Positions 9,302-19,803 of a stretch of 64,000 nucleotides of DNA are shown one piece after another. The stretch covers positions 1 through 64,000 of the forward strand of contig NZ_JARVSM010000003.1 in the NCBI RefSeq assembly GCF_030209175.1. The letters run 5' to 3'. The position numbers were made by a program, and so were the translations under genes. Source of the stretch: Pseudomonas sp. efr-133-TYG-5. Its GTDB lineage: Bacteria; Pseudomonadota; Gammaproteobacteria; Pseudomonadales; Pseudomonadaceae. Below the pieces are notes generated by a model that saw only the letters and a list, made by a program, of their open reading frames with translations, was not told the origin of the DNA and did not search any database. The number at the start of each line of letters is the position of its first letter. The first letter of the stretch is position 1.

Positions 9302-11926
9302 TCAAGCCAGGTGCGACAGCATTTCCTTGGCTTCGCCGCGTTGCTTGTCGTCACCTTCGGTGAGCACTTCGTTGAGAATGTCGCGCGCGCCGTCATTGTC
9401 GCCCATGTCGATGTAGGCCTGGGCCAGATCGAGCTTGGTCGCGGCTTCGTCGGTGCCGGACAGGAAGTCGAAGTCCTCGTCGTTGAGATCGCCACCCAGC
9501 GCCGCATCGGCCTCGGTGAAGGTCGGCTCGGCGATGCTGCCGGACAGACGATCCAGTTCGGCGTTGACGTCGTCCAGTTCAGCGGCGAAGGCGTCCGGCT
9601 CGGCCGGGCTGGCATCCATTTCGTCGGCCAGGGACAGGTCGAAATCGGCCGGCAGCTCGAGGTCATCCAGTGGCGCTTCGGCCACCGCTGGCGCTTCGAC
9701 CGGCGGCAGATCCTTCACGCCCTCGTCCAGATCCAGCAGGAAGTCGTCATCAGCCAGGTTGGCTGGCGACGGCTCGGCGCCGAGGTCCAGATCGAGGTCG
9801 AAATCCGACAGGTCGTCGAGGTTGTCCTTGATCTCGGTCTGCTGTTGCAGCACCGATTCGAAGCTCAGGTCGTCATCGGCCGGGAATTCGTCGAGTTCGA
9901 CCGGCGCTTGCGGCTCGACCGCTGCTGGCGCAGGGGTGACCGGCGTGATGTTGTCGAGGTCGTCGAGGCTCAGGTCGAAAGCGCTGTCCAGATCGTTATC
10001 GGCCGCCGCCGGGGCCTGCGGCTCGTCGAGCAGCAGTTCCTTGACGTACTCGGCATCCAGTTCGGCGGCGATGGCCGCAGCGGCCAGACCGCTCGCCGCA
10101 ACGACTGCCATGGCCGGGAAGCGGCTTTTCAGCTCTTCGACCTTGGCGAAGTTGTCGCCATTGGCCACCAGCTGGCGCTCCTGGCCGACGAACGCATCAC
10201 GATCACCCTGGCGACCGTAGACTTCCATCAGTTTCAGACGCAGATCGCTGCGCTGCGGCTCGAGGCTGACGCCCTCCTCCAGCAACGCGGCAGCCTGATT
10301 CAGGCGCCCGCCGTCAATGTGCGACTGCGCCTTGCTCAGCACGTCGTCGGAGCGCTCGGCGGCCGGGGCCACCAACGGCGCGGCGATCGGCTCGGCCATC
10401 ACCACCGGAGCCACCACTGGCGCCGGAGCAGGTGCAGGTGCAGGTGCAAGCTTGACGCTGGCCGCCGGCACTTCCAGACCTTCGAAGCTGCTTTCCGGCA
10501 GATCGAGTTCCGGGGAGAAGGATTGCTCCTCCAGGGCACGCGCCATGCGCAGATGCTTCTCGGCTTCCTGCTGCGCCTTGCGGCGGCGCGCCAGCAGCAA
10601 CAGCAAGAGCAGCAACACCACCGCGCCACCGCCGATCAGCCCCAGCAGGATCGGGTTGGTCAACAGCTCGTTGAAGGTTTTGTCGTCATCCGCGACCGGT
10701 TTCGGCTCGACCACCGGCTCGACCGGGGCCGGCGCAGCGGCTTCTGGCGCGGGTGCCGCAGGCGCGGCTTCTGCCGGAGTGGCTGGCGGCGTCGTCGCCA
10801 GTTCAGCGGTGATGGCCGGCACAGGCGCGACCGGTGCAACCGGGGCCGCCGCGGCCGGCGCCGCGCCCGAACCTTCGGCCTGCATTTTCGCCAGTTGGTT
10901 GTTCTTCAGCTCGATCAGGCGTTGCAGCTTGTCGAGCTGGCTCTGCAGATCGGCCATGCGGCTTTTCAGTTCCTCGTTGTCACGCCGGGTCGTGTCGAGG
11001 CTTTCCTGGGTCACCGCAAGTTTGTTGCTCAAGGCCGTGGCATCGCCGGCCGGGCCTTTGCCACGGGCCTTGGCGTCGGCGGAGACCAGGCTCAGATTGT
11101 CCTTGGTGTTCTGCGCCGCAGTGTTATTGGCGCGACCGCGGTTGGTCGCATCGAGCTGCTGCTGACCGCTGCCCGGCTTGGCCACATAGCGACGGCCCTG
11201 ACGCCAGGCTTCGTTCTGCGCTGCGACTTCGGCAATGGCCTTGGCCTGCGGCAGCGACGTGCTCTGCACTTCGTCCGGCAGACGCAGCACCTGACCGGTC
11301 TTCAGGCGGTTGATGTTGCCGCCGATGAATGCATCCGGGTTCAACGCCTGGATGGCCAGCATGGTCTGCTGCACCGAACCGCCGGTGCGCGCCTTCGCCG
11401 CGATCTCCCAGAGGGTATCGCGCGGCGTGGTGGTGTATTGGCCTGGATGGGTGGCGCCGGTGGTCGGCGCAGTAATGGTCTGCGCCGGCGCAGGCTGGGC
11501 CGCGGCATCGGCGGTCTGCGGCGAGAACTTCGACGGATCCAGCAGAACGCTGTAGTCACGCAGCAGACGACCGTTGGGCCACATCACCTGCACCAGGAAC
11601 TTCACCATCGGCTCCGACAGCGGCTTGCTCGAAGTCACGCGCAGCACGCTCTTGCCGCTGGCGTTGAGTACCGGGGTGAAGGTCAGGTCATTGAGGAAGG
11701 CCTGGCGGTCGACGCCGGCCTTGGCGAAGTCTTCCGGCGAGGCCAGGCTCGGCACCACTTCGGCGGCGGTGAGATCCTTGACGTCGAGCAACTCGATTTC
11801 CGCCACCAGCGGCTGGTTCAGGGTCGACTTCAGGGTCAGCTCCCCGAGCCCGAGGGCATGCGCCATACCGGAGGACAGCGCCGAGGCGGCCGCTATTGCT
11901 AACACCAGTTTGCGAACTTGAACCAT
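9302..11926 (-). CDS. fimV: FimV family polar hub protein
   Basis: An inner membrane protein of 874 residues. In P. aeruginosa FimV is needed for type IV pilus assembly, twitching and polar organisation. The ATG at 11926 opens a signal peptide (MVQVRKLVLAIAAASAL..AHA). A conserved N-terminal region follows, then a LysM-like peptidoglycan segment at about residues 170-222 and a coiled coil near 300-360. After a Pro/Ala-rich linker comes one membrane span (a run of Val/Leu) followed by RRRKAQQEAEKHL. The cytoplasmic part is very acidic with TPR-like helices and ends in the conserved FimV C-terminal domain (TKLDLAQAYIDMGD). Its neighbours are truA and usg, as in P. aeruginosa. Confidence 0.93.
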   Translation of the reverse strand: MVQVRKLVLAIAAASALSSGMAHALGLGELTLKSTLNQPLVAEIELLDVKDLTAAEVVPSLASPEDFAKAGVDRQAFLNDLTFTPVLNASGKSVLRVTSSKPLSEPMVKFLVQVMWPNGRLLRDYSVLLDPSKFSPQTADAAAQPAPAQTITAPTTGATHPGQYTTTPRDTLWEIAAKARTGGSVQQTMLAIQALNPDAFIGGNINRLKTGQVLRLPDEVQSTSLPQAKAIAEVAAQNEAWRQGRRYVAKPGSGQQQLDATNRGRANNTAAQNTKDNLSLVSADAKARGKGPAGDATALSNKLAVTQESLDTTRRDNEELKSRMADLQSQLDKLQRLIELKNNQLAKMQAEGSGAAPAAAAPVAPVAPVPAITAELATTPPATPAEAAPAAPAPEAAAPAPVEPVVEPKPVADDDKTFNELLTNPILLGLIGGGAVVLLLLLLLLARRRKAQQEAEKHLRMARALEEQSFSPELDLPESSFEGLEVPAASVKLAPAPAPAPAPVVAPVVMAEPIAAPLVAPAAERSDDVLSKAQSHIDGGRLNQAAALLEEGVSLEPQRSDLRLKLMEVYGRQGDRDAFVGQERQLVANGDNFAKVEELKSRFPAMAVVAASGLAAAAIAAELDAEYVKELLLDEPQAPAAADNDLDSAFDLSLDDLDNITPVTPAPAAVEPQAPVELDEFPADDDLSFESVLQQQTEIKDNLDDLSDFDLDLDLGAEPSPANLADDDFLLDLDEGVKDLPPVEAPAVAEAPLDDLELPADFDLSLADEMDASPAEPDAFAAELDDVNAELDRLSGSIAEPTFTEADAALGGDLNDEDFDFLSGTDEAATKLDLAQAYIDMGDNDGARDILNEVLTEGDDKQRGEAKEMLSHLA

Positions 11927-12135
11927 AGCCTCATCCTTTGTTTGAACGTTCCTCGGCCAGCGAGAAGATATTGATTGCCGCTGCCGTAAGGCATTGCGCG
12001 CGACGACGACAGCAGGTCGCGCGCGATCATTTCTTTGATGCCCCGGAAAGTCCCGGAGGGTGACACATTGCCGACCGCTCCGGCCAAGCATAGCGCCCGG
12101 CTAGAATCAGTCGACAAATTGTTGCCAAGTATCTT

Positions 12136-13146
12136 TTACAGCAGGTCTTTTATCAACAACTCGGCCACTTGCACGGCGTTGAGCGCCGCGCCCTTGCGTA
12201 CGTTATCTGACGTCAGCCACAGATTTAGTTCCGCCGGCTCATCGACCCCGCCCCGCACCCGCCCGACATAGACTACGTCCTGCCCCACCGCGTCACCGAC
12301 CGCCGTCGGATAATCGCCGGCTTCGACCAGCTCGATGCCCGGCGCGTCTTCAAGGGCGGCGTTGACCTTGGCCAGGTCGATCGCGTGCGCTGACTGCAGG
12401 GTCACGCTAAAGCTATCGCCAAAAAACACCGGGGCTTGAACGCAAGTTGCGGAAATCTTTAATAAAGGCCGGTTCAGCACCTGGCGCAACTCGCGTATCA
12501 GGCGTTTTTCCAGCAGCGTGTGCCCCTGGGCATCCGGGGTGCCGACCTGGGCCAGCAGGTTGAAGGCCATCTGCCGGTCGAAAAAGGTCGGCTCCAGCGG
12601 CCGCATGTTCAGCAGCTCGGCGGTCTGCCGGGCCAGCTCGGTGACCGCCTCGCGGCCCTGGGCGGATACGGCCAGATTAGCGGTGACATGCACGTATTGC
12701 AGATCGATCAGCTCGAGCAACGGCGCCAGCACCACGGCCAGCGTGGTCGCCGACGGGCTCGGACTGCTGACCTGGAACGGCGCTTTCAGGCCTGCCAGCA
12801 GCGGCGCGTTGGCTTCCGGCACCACCTGCGGTGCCTGGTCTGCCGGCAAGGCGCCAGACAGATCGATCAGCGAGCAACCGGCGGCAGTGGCCCGAGCGGC
12901 ATAGCTCAGGGTGACGGCTGCGCCGGCGGCAAAGAACACCAGTTTGACCTGGCTGAAATCGAACTGATCGACTTCGCGCACACGCACGTTTTTGTTGCGA
13001 AACAACACCGAACTGCCGGCGGACTCACTGCTCGCCAACAGGTGCAGGTGGCCGATCGGGAAATCGCGTTCTTCAAGAATCTGCACGAGGGTTTCGCCGA
13101 CAGTACCGGTGGCGCCGATCACGGCAATATCAAGGGGCTGGCTCAT
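12136..13146 (-). CDS. Aspartate-semialdehyde dehydrogenase-like protein (Usg)
   Basis: A 336-residue homologue of aspartate-semialdehyde dehydrogenase. It has an NADP-binding Rossmann start (IAVIGATGTVG at 8-18) and a matching dimerisation domain. Where active Asd enzymes of this subfamily carry the nucleophile in a NPNCS-type motif, this protein reads SPSPS near residues 128-132, so the catalytic cysteine is missing. That fits the Usg group, which is encoded beside true asd genes and whose function is unknown. The ATG at 13146 was chosen because the frame upstream runs through a REP-like repeat. Confidence 0.88.
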   Translation of the reverse strand: MSQPLDIAVIGATGTVGETLVQILEERDFPIGHLHLLASSESAGSSVLFRNKNVRVREVDQFDFSQVKLVFFAAGAAVTLSYAARATAAGCSLIDLSGALPADQAPQVVPEANAPLLAGLKAPFQVSSPSPSATTLAVVLAPLLELIDLQYVHVTANLAVSAQGREAVTELARQTAELLNMRPLEPTFFDRQMAFNLLAQVGTPDAQGHTLLEKRLIRELRQVLNRPLLKISATCVQAPVFFGDSFSVTLQSAHAIDLAKVNAALEDAPGIELVEAGDYPTAVGDAVGQDVVYVGRVRGGVDEPAELNLWLTSDNVRKGAALNAVQVAELLIKDLL

Positions 13147-13236
13147 GGTGCGACCTCTGGTGGAACGGGGGAGCGGCACTTTACCGGGTGAGTCGCACCC
13201 AGGCAATTTCTGCCGGGATTTGTAGCGCCTGTACCG

Positions 13237-13311
13237 GCTCCTTCGCGAGCAAGCTCGCCCGCACAGGGGAATGCATTTCCAATGTGGGAGCGAGCTTGCT
13301 CGCGAAGGGGC
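13237..13311. repeat. REP-like inverted pair
   Basis: Two facing copies of the Pseudomonas REP-type core, CTTCGCGAGCAAGCTCGCCC and its inverse GGGAGCGAGCTTGCTCGCGAAG, separated by about 25 bases. They lie in the gap between asd and usg. Confidence 0.85.
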
Positions 13312-13340
13312 CAGACCCGGCAACCGAGAACCATCAGGTA

Positions 13341-13376
13341 TAAAAAAACCCGCACCTCTCTCAAGGCGCGGGTTCT
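13341..13376 (-). terminator. Rho-independent terminator after asd
   Basis: A stem of AACCCGC / GCGGGTT is followed on the minus strand by a run of seven T. It sits 18 bases after the asd stop and separates the asd and usg transcription units. Confidence 0.85.
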
Positions 13377-13393
13377 TTCATTGCATCAAACGA

Positions 13394-14506
13394 TCAACGC
13401 TCGAGCAGGATCCGCAGCATACGGCGCAGCGGTTCGGCCGCGCCCCACAGCAGCTGGTCGCCGACGGTGAAGGCGCCGACGAACTGCGAGCCCATGTTCA
13501 GCTTGCGCAGACGACCGACCGGAACATTCAGGGTGCCGGTGACCTTGGTCGGGCTCAGCTCCTGCATGCTGATGTCGCGGTTGTTCGGCACCAGCTTGAC
13601 CCACGGGTTGTGCTGGCTGATCAGCCCTTCGATGTCGGCGATCGGCACGTCTTTGTTGAGCTTGATGGTCAGCGCCTGGCTGTGGCAACGCATGGCGCCG
13701 ATGCGCACGCAGATGCCGTCGACCGGGATCGGGCTCTTGAAGCGGCCGAGGATCTTGTTGGTCTCGGCCTGAGCTTTCCACTCTTCGCGGCTCTGGCCGT
13801 TCGGCAATTCCTTGTCGATCCACGGGATCAGGCTGCCGGCCAGCGGCACGCCGAAGTTCTCGGTCGGGTAGGCGTCGCTGCGCATGGCTTCGGCCACGCG
13901 ACGGTCGATGTCGAGGATTGCGCTGGCCGGATCGGCCAGTTGATCGGCGACCGCGGCGTGGGTCGCGCCCATCTGCTTGATCAGTTCACGCATGTTCTGC
14001 GCACCGGCACCGGACGCCGCCTGATAGGTCATGGCGCTCATCCACTCGACCAGACCGGCCTCGAACAGACCGCCCAGGCCCATCAGCATCAGGCTGACGG
14101 TGCAGTTGCCGCCGATGTAGTTCTTGGTGCCCGCGTCCAGTTGCTGGTCGATGACCTTGCGGTTGACCGGGTCGAGAATGATCACCGCGTCATCGTTCAT
14201 GCGCAGGCTGGAAGCCGCGTCGATCCAGTAACCCTGCCAGCCGGCTTCGCGCAGCTTGGGGAACACTTCGCTGGTGTAGTCGCCGCCCTGGCAGGTCAGG
14301 ATCACGTCGAGGGTCTTCAGCTCTTCAATGCTGTAAGCGTCCTTGAGCGGAGCAATGTCCTTGCCCACGGACGGGCCTTGGCCACCGACATTGGAAGTGG
14401 TGAAAAACACCGGCTCGATAAGATCGAAATCCTGCTCTTCCAGCATCCGCTGCATGAGCACGGAACCGACCATGCCGCGCCAACCGATCAGACCTACACG
14501 TTTCAT
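13394..14506 (-). CDS. asd: Aspartate-semialdehyde dehydrogenase
   Basis: This enzyme reduces aspartyl phosphate to aspartate semialdehyde, the branch point to lysine, threonine, methionine and diaminopimelate. The 370-residue protein has the NADP loop GWRGMVGS at 8-15 and the nucleophile in GGNCTVSLM, Cys135, the same position as in E. coli Asd. It is the active counterpart of the adjacent Usg protein. The gene has its own terminator and follows leuB. Confidence 0.96.
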   Translation of the reverse strand: MKRVGLIGWRGMVGSVLMQRMLEEQDFDLIEPVFFTTSNVGGQGPSVGKDIAPLKDAYSIEELKTLDVILTCQGGDYTSEVFPKLREAGWQGYWIDAASSLRMNDDAVIILDPVNRKVIDQQLDAGTKNYIGGNCTVSLMLMGLGGLFEAGLVEWMSAMTYQAASGAGAQNMRELIKQMGATHAAVADQLADPASAILDIDRRVAEAMRSDAYPTENFGVPLAGSLIPWIDKELPNGQSREEWKAQAETNKILGRFKSPIPVDGICVRIGAMRCHSQALTIKLNKDVPIADIEGLISQHNPWVKLVPNNRDISMQELSPTKVTGTLNVPVGRLRKLNMGSQFVGAFTVGDQLLWGAAEPLRRMLRILLER

Positions 14507-14572
14507 CGCAACTACACCTTCTTGAAAAGTGGGCCGCTGCTTTGTCTTGAATTTCGCAGCGGGCCCGAGAGA

Positions 14573-15655
14573 TTACAGATTCCGCAGCGCGGCGACTACT
14601 GCATCGCCCATTTCCTGCGTACCGACTTTAGTGCAACCGGCCGAATAGATGTCACCGGTGCGCAGGCCCTGATCCAGAACCACGCTGACGGCTTTCTCGA
14701 TGGCATCGGCGGCGTCCTGCAGATTGAAGCTGTAACGCAGCATCATCGACACCGACAGAATGGTCGCCAGCGGGTTGGCGATGCCTTTGCCGGCGATGTC
14801 CGGCGCCGAACCGTGGCAAGGCTCGTACATGCCCTTGTTGTTGGCGTCCAGCGAGGCCGACGGCAGCATGCCGATGGAACCGGTGAGCATCGACGCTTCG
14901 TCGGACAGGATGTCGCCGAACATGTTGTCGGTGACGATCACGTCGAACTGCTTCGGTGCACGCACCAGCTGCATGGCGGCGTTGTCGACGTACATATGGC
15001 TCAGCTCGACGTCCGGGTAGTCCTTGGCGACCTGCTCGACCACTTCACGCCACAACTGGCTGGAAGCCAGCACGTTGGCCTTGTCCACCGAGCACAGCTT
15101 CTTGCCACGCACGCGGGCCATGTCGAAACCGACACGGGCGATGCGCCGGATTTCGCTTTCGCTGTACGGCAGGGTGTCGTAGGACTGCCGCTCGCCGTTT
15201 TCCAGGGTGCGGGTGCCGCGTGGCGCGCCGAAGTAGATGCCGCCGGTCAGCTCACGGACGATGAGGATGTCCAGGCCGGCGACGATTTCCGGTTTCAGGC
15301 TGGAGGCGTCGGCCAGTTGCGGGTAGAGGATCGCCGGCCGCAGGTTACCGAACAGGCCCAGTTGTGCACGGATCTTCAACAGACCGCGCTCAGGGCGGAT
15401 ATCGCGCTCGATGGTGTCCCATTTCGGCCCGCCCACGGCGCCCAGCAGCACCGCGTCGGCGGCACGGGCGCGGTCGAGGGTTTCGTCGGCCAGCGGCACG
15501 CCGTGCTTGTCGATGGCGGCGCCACCGATCACGTCATGGCTCAGCTCGAAGCCCAGGCTGTACTTGTCGTTGGCCAGCTCCAGGACCTTGACCGCTTCGG
15601 CCATGATTTCCGGACCAATACCGTCGCCTGGGAGAATCAGAATCTGCTTGCTCAT
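14573..15655 (-). CDS. leuB: 3-isopropylmalate dehydrogenase
   Basis: This enzyme oxidatively decarboxylates 3-isopropylmalate in leucine synthesis. The 360-residue protein starts [14 protein letters not shown]. It carries the substrate arginines in the [19 protein letters not shown] segment and the metal and cofactor region [15 protein letters not shown] followed by [15 protein letters not shown]. It is separated from leuD by a methyltransferase gene, as in P. aeruginosa. Confidence 0.96.
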   Translation of the reverse strand: MSKQILILPGDGIGPEIMAEAVKVLELANDKYSLGFELSHDVIGGAAIDKHGVPLADETLDRARAADAVLLGAVGGPKWDTIERDIRPERGLLKIRAQLGLFGNLRPAILYPQLADASSLKPEIVAGLDILIVRELTGGIYFGAPRGTRTLENGERQSYDTLPYSESEIRRIARVGFDMARVRGKKLCSVDKANVLASSQLWREVVEQVAKDYPDVELSHMYVDNAAMQLVRAPKQFDVIVTDNMFGDILSDEASMLTGSIGMLPSASLDANNKGMYEPCHGSAPDIAGKGIANPLATILSVSMMLRYSFNLQDAADAIEKAVSVVLDQGLRTGDIYSAGCTKVGTQEMGDAVVAALRNL

Positions 15656-15709
15656 GCTTTCCTCGTGTCTTCAATCGGTGCGTCACTCAGGGCGCGCCCG
15701 GAAAAATTC

Positions 15710-16477
15710 TTATCGCTCAGCCATCAATACGATTACATCTGTACTGAACGAACCATCGGCCTCAATCTGAAAATATTCGCGCACTTCGTTGCCCATCGAT
15801 TGCTGCAACTGGCGGATCGCGGCGCGCATCACCTCGGGTGTGCGCATGCGCTCGACCCAGCTGCTGTACTCCAGACGCAGGCGCTGACGCGCGGTGCTGC
15901 GGGTGTGCAGACCGGCCTCGCTGATCTGGCGCAGCCACTCACTGGCCGAATAATCGCGCACATGACTGGTGTCGCGCAGCACTTCGACGCTTTGCAGGTA
16001 CGTATCGAACAGCGGACTGCCCGGCGACATCACGTCGATGAACGCCGCCACGCCGCCCGGTTTCAGCACCCGACGTACTTCGCGCAGGGCCACACCGAGG
16101 TCGCTCCAATGGTGCGCCGAATAGCGGCTGAAGACGAAGTCGAATTCGCCATCGGCAAACGGCAGGCGCTCGGCGGCGCCGTTGACCGTCGTGATATTGG
16201 CAAAACCGCGATCGACGGCAGCGGCGGCGACCACGTCGAGCATCTGCTGCGACAGGTCGTAGGCCACCACTTCTTTCACCAACTGGGCAACGTGAAAACT
16301 CACGTGTCCGGCGCCGCAACCCAGATCCAGCACCCGCGCCTCGCCCTGCCCGGCCAGCTCGGCTTGCAGCAGCGCGAATTCGGTACCCTGCGCGTGAACG
16401 GCGCTGCTCAGGTAGGCAGCGGCCTGTTCACCGAACTGCTTCTGGACAACCTGAGTGTGCTGGGCGGTGCTGGTCAT
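15710..16477 (-). CDS. Class I SAM-dependent methyltransferase
   Basis: A soluble methyltransferase of 255 residues with the Rossmann-like SAM-binding motif VLDLGCGAGHVSFHVA at about residues 49-64. A second acidic motif (YDLSQQMLDV) and a post-motif FDFVFSRYSAHHW follow. It resembles UbiE/COQ5-like family 11 methyltransferases, but the substrate is not evident. It is inserted between leuD and leuB in this and other Pseudomonas genomes, and no role in leucine synthesis is known. Confidence 0.85.
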   Translation of the reverse strand: MTSTAQHTQVVQKQFGEQAAAYLSSAVHAQGTEFALLQAELAGQGEARVLDLGCGAGHVSFHVAQLVKEVVAYDLSQQMLDVVAAAAVDRGFANITTVNGAAERLPFADGEFDFVFSRYSAHHWSDLGVALREVRRVLKPGGVAAFIDVMSPGSPLFDTYLQSVEVLRDTSHVRDYSASEWLRQISEAGLHTRSTARQRLRLEYSSWVERMRTPEVMRAAIRQLQQSMGNEVREYFQIEADGSFSTDVIVLMAER

Positions 16478-16520
16478 GGGTACGTCCTTTTCTGGGTCAA
16501 GTCTTACGTTGCCTTTGCCG

Positions 16521-16604
16521 GCCTCATCGCTGGCAAGCCAGCTCCCACAGTCATTGCAGCGTGCACAAGACTTGTGGGAGCGGGCTTGCCCGCGATGGGG
16601 CCAG
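16521..16604. repeat. REP-like inverted pair
   Basis: GCTGGCAAGCCAGCTCCCAC and, about 25 bases on, GTGGGAGCGGGCTTGCCCGC form two facing imperfect palindromes of the Pseudomonas REP type. They fill the gap between leuD and the methyltransferase gene. Confidence 0.8.
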
Positions 16605-16621
16605 CCCTGACTACAGCAATC

Positions 16622-17266
16622 TCACGCGTCGCGGAACAACCACGGCTGGCTCGCGCGATGGCTGGCCTCGAACGCGGCAATCGCGTCGCCGTCCTGCAAG
16701 GTCAGGCCGATATCGTCCAGGCCATTCAACAGGCAATGCTTGCGGAACGCGTCGATTTCGAAGTGGTACACCTTGCCGTTCGGGCTGGTGACGGTCTGCT
16801 CGTGCAGATCGATCTGCAACTGGTAGCCCGGCTCGGCCTCGACCTGCTTGAACAGCTCGTCGACTTCGGCATCGCTCAAGATGATCGGCAGCAAGCCGTT
16901 CTTGAAGCTGTTGTTGAAGAAGATGTCGGCGTAGCTCGGCGCGATAATGCTGCGGAAACCGTATTCTTCCAGGGCCCACGGCGCGTGCTCACGGCTGGAG
17001 CCGCAACCGAAGTTCTCGCGGGCGAGCAGAACGCTGGCGCCCTGATAACGCTCGGCGTTGAGCACGAAGTCCTTGTTCAGCGGACGCTTGGAGTTGTCCT
17101 GATACGGCTGCCCCACGTCGAGGTAGCGCCATTCGTCGAACAGGTTCGGGCCGAAGCCGGTGCGCTTGATCGACTTGAGAAATTGTTTCGGGATGATCTG
17201 GTCGGTGTCGACGTTGGCACGATCCAAAGGCGCGACAAGTCCAGTGTGCTGGGTAAAAGCTTTCAT
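16622..17266 (-). CDS. leuD: 3-isopropylmalate dehydratase small subunit
   Basis: The small subunit of isopropylmalate isomerase, which works with LeuC. The 214-residue protein has the family opening ([21 protein letters not shown]) and the swivel-domain signature [15 protein letters not shown]. It lies 11 bases after leuC on the same strand, so the two subunits are co-transcribed. Confidence 0.96.
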   Translation of the reverse strand: MKAFTQHTGLVAPLDRANVDTDQIIPKQFLKSIKRTGFGPNLFDEWRYLDVGQPYQDNSKRPLNKDFVLNAERYQGASVLLARENFGCGSSREHAPWALEEYGFRSIIAPSYADIFFNNSFKNGLLPIILSDAEVDELFKQVEAEPGYQLQIDLHEQTVTSPNGKVYHFEIDAFRKHCLLNGLDDIGLTLQDGDAIAAFEASHRASQPWLFRDA

Positions 17267-17277
17267 GCTGCGCTCCT

Positions 17278-18696
17278 TTAAATCAATTCACGGACGTCGA
17301 TGAAACGACCGTTCACCGCCGCTGCAGCGGCCATGGCCGGGCTCACCAGGTGGGTACGGCCACCGGCACCCTGACGGCCTTCGAAGTTACGGTTGGACGT
17401 CGAGGCGCAATGCTCGCCGGACTCCAGACGGTCCGGGTTCATCGCCAGGCACATCGAGCAGCCCGGCTCACGCCATTCGAAACCGGCTTCGAGGAAAATC
17501 TTGTCCAGCCCTTCGGCTTCGGCTTGCGCCTTGACCAGCCCGGAACCCGGCACCACGATCGCCTGCTTGATGGTCGACGCAACCTTGCGGCCCTTGGCAA
17601 TCTCGGCCGCTGCGCGCAGGTCTTCGATCCGCGAGTTGGTGCAGGAACCGATGAACACGCGGTCGAGCTGGATGTCGGTGATCGCCTGGTTGGCGGTCAA
17701 ACCCATGTATTTCAAGGCACGGACGATCGAGTCGCGCTTGACCAGGTCCATTTCCTTGGCCGGATCCGGCACGTTCTGGTCAACCGCCAGGACCATTTCC
17801 GGGGAAGTGCCCCAGCTGACCTGCGGCTTGATCTGCGCGGCGTCGAGTTCGACCACGGTGTCGAATTCGGCGTCGGCGTCGGACACCAGGTCTTTCCAGG
17901 ATTGCACCGCCAGGTCCCACTGCGCGGCGGTCGGGGCGAACGGGCGCCCCTTGACGTAATCGACGGTCTTCTGGTCAGCGGCCACCAGGCCCACACGGGC
18001 GCCGGCTTCGATGGACATGTTGCAGATGGTCATGCGGCCTTCGATGGACAGGTCGCGAATGGCGCTGCCGGCGAATTCGATGGCATGGCCGTTGCCGCCG
18101 GCGGTGCCGATCTTGCCGATCACCGCGAGGACGATGTCCTTGGCGGTCACGCCGACCGGCAACTGGCCTTCGACGCGCACCAGCATGTTTTTCATTTTCT
18201 TGGCGACCAGGCACTGAGTGGCGAGCACGTGCTCGACCTCGGAAGTGCCGATGCCGTGGGCCAATGCGCCAAAGGCGCCGTGGGTCGAGGTGTGCGAGTC
18301 GCCGCAGACCACGGTCATGCCCGGCAGGGTCGCGCCCTGCTCCGGGCTGATGACGTGGACGATGCCCTGACGCACGTCGTTCATCTTGAATTCGACAATG
18401 CCGTATTCGTCGCAGTTGTCATCGAGGGTCTGTACCTGCAGACGCGAGACCTGGTCGGCAATCGCTGCGATGCCGCCCTTGCGCTCCGGGGTGGTCGGCA
18501 CGTTGTGGTCCGGGGTGGCGATGTTGGCATCGATGCGCCAAGGCTTGCGCCCGGCCAGACGCAGGCCTTCGAAGGCTTGCGGCGAGGTCACTTCGTGGAT
18601 GATGTGACGATCGATGTAGATCAGCGCCGAGCCATCGTCGCGCTGCTTGACCAAATGCGAATCCCAGAGCTTGTCGTAGAGCGTTTTGCCGGCCAT
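17278..18696 (-). CDS. leuC: 3-isopropylmalate dehydratase large subunit
   Basis: The [4Fe-4S] large subunit that isomerises 2- to 3-isopropylmalate. The 472-residue protein has the cluster cysteines in the [13 protein letters not shown] region and the later [10 protein letters not shown] motif, plus [14 protein letters not shown]. The start at 18696 ([12 protein letters not shown]) has TGAGGA eight bases upstream. A second ATG at 18711 lacks a comparable site. It is first in the leuCD unit and divergent from a LysR gene. Confidence 0.96.
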   Translation of the reverse strand: MAGKTLYDKLWDSHLVKQRDDGSALIYIDRHIIHEVTSPQAFEGLRLAGRKPWRIDANIATPDHNVPTTPERKGGIAAIADQVSRLQVQTLDDNCDEYGIVEFKMNDVRQGIVHVISPEQGATLPGMTVVCGDSHTSTHGAFGALAHGIGTSEVEHVLATQCLVAKKMKNMLVRVEGQLPVGVTAKDIVLAVIGKIGTAGGNGHAIEFAGSAIRDLSIEGRMTICNMSIEAGARVGLVAADQKTVDYVKGRPFAPTAAQWDLAVQSWKDLVSDADAEFDTVVELDAAQIKPQVSWGTSPEMVLAVDQNVPDPAKEMDLVKRDSIVRALKYMGLTANQAITDIQLDRVFIGSCTNSRIEDLRAAAEIAKGRKVASTIKQAIVVPGSGLVKAQAEAEGLDKIFLEAGFEWREPGCSMCLAMNPDRLESGEHCASTSNRNFEGRQGAGGRTHLVSPAMAAAAAVNGRFIDVRELI

Positions 18697-18844
18697 CAGA
18701 CGGTTCCTCATCAGCTTGTTTCTATGCCCTGGGTTTTTGAGACATTCAATAACCCTTTGGCTTGTGAGGTCGATCCTATGGGGTTAGATTAAATAACTCA
18801 AATTCATATTTTTTATGCTTTGGATAACCAACTGGAATACAAAC

Positions 18845-19735
18845 ATGGACCTGGCCAACCTCAACGCTTTTATCGCGATTGCCGAGACCGGCAGCTTCTC
18901 CGGCGCCGGTGAACGCCTGCACTTGACGCAACCGGCCATCAGCAAGCGCATTGCCGGCCTGGAGCAGCAATTGAAGGTGCGCCTGTTTGATCGGCTGGGC
19001 CGCGAAGTGGGCCTGACCGAGGCCGGCCGCGCCCTGCTGCCGCGGGCCTACCAGATTCTCAACGTGCTGGACGACACCCGGCGCGCCCTGACCAACCTCA
19101 CCGGCGAAGTCAGCGGGCGCCTGACCCTGGCCACCAGCCACCACATCGGCCTGCACCGCTTGCCGCCCTTGTTAAGGGAGTTCACCCGCCGCTATCCACA
19201 GGTTGCGCTGGATATTCAGTTCCTCGATTCGGAAGTGGCCTACGAGGAAATACTCCACGGCCGCGCCGAGCTGGCGGTCATCACCCTGGCGCCGGAGCCC
19301 CACACGCTGGTCAAGGCCACGCCGGTGTGGGACGACCCGCTGGATTTCGTTGTCGCCCCCGAGCATTCGTTGCTCACCAACGGCGCGGTCAACCTGGCGG
19401 ACATTGCCGGTCATCCGGCGGTTTTCCCCGGCGGAAACACCTTCACCCACCATATTGTCCAACGTCTGTTCGAAGCCCAGGGCCTGACGCCGAACATCGC
19501 GATGAGCACCAACTACCTGGAAACCATCAAGATGATGGTGTCCATCGGCCTGGCGTGGAGCGTGCTGCCGCGCACCATGCTCGATGAACAGGTGGCGCGC
19601 ATCCCTTTGCCGGGCATACAGCTCAGTCGCCAGCTAGGCTATATCCTGCACACCGAACGGACGCTGTCGAACGCGGCACGGGCCTTCATGGCCCTGCTGG
19701 ATGCACAAATCGATCTGCCAGGGACTCACGGCTAA
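18845..19735 (+). CDS. LysR family transcriptional regulator, divergent from leuC
   Basis: A 296-residue LysR-type regulator. The N-terminal winged helix-turn-helix is at about residues 1-60 (LNAFIAIAETGSFSGAGERLHLTQPAISKRIAGLEQ) and is followed by a periplasmic-binding-like effector domain. The 148-base gap to leuC should hold both promoters. It contains CATA-N5-TATG at 18805-18817, a possible partial LysR site, but this is weak. Control of leuCD or of itself is inferred from the divergent layout, and the effector is unknown. Confidence 0.88.
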   Translation: MDLANLNAFIAIAETGSFSGAGERLHLTQPAISKRIAGLEQQLKVRLFDRLGREVGLTEAGRALLPRAYQILNVLDDTRRALTNLTGEVSGRLTLATSHHIGLHRLPPLLREFTRRYPQVALDIQFLDSEVAYEEILHGRAELAVITLAPEPHTLVKATPVWDDPLDFVVAPEHSLLTNGAVNLADIAGHPAVFPGGNTFTHHIVQRLFEAQGLTPNIAMSTNYLETIKMMVSIGLAWSVLPRTMLDEQVARIPLPGIQLSRQLGYILHTERTLSNAARAFMALLDAQIDLPGTHG

Positions 19736-19803
19736 CTTGTGCTACTCCTATAGAGCTGCCATCCCTGTGCCTAACGCCAAATTCAGCTCAAGGCCCGTTA
19801 TCC

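Noticed and set aside
9311..11902. An 863-codon plus-strand frame opposite fimV
   Set aside because: It is a shadow of the fimV codon pattern. The translation is His/Gln/Arg-rich without domains, while fimV has a signal peptide and family domains.
13271..17281. A 1336-codon open frame on the plus strand
   Set aside because: It lies opposite asd, leuB, the methyltransferase and leuD, which are clear conserved genes. Long antisense frames are expected in GC-rich DNA, and its translation looks like no protein family.
18697..18844. Possible leucine leader peptide before leuC
   Set aside because: No Leu-codon run with a following attenuator hairpin is visible on the minus strand; control by the divergent LysR protein is more plausible.
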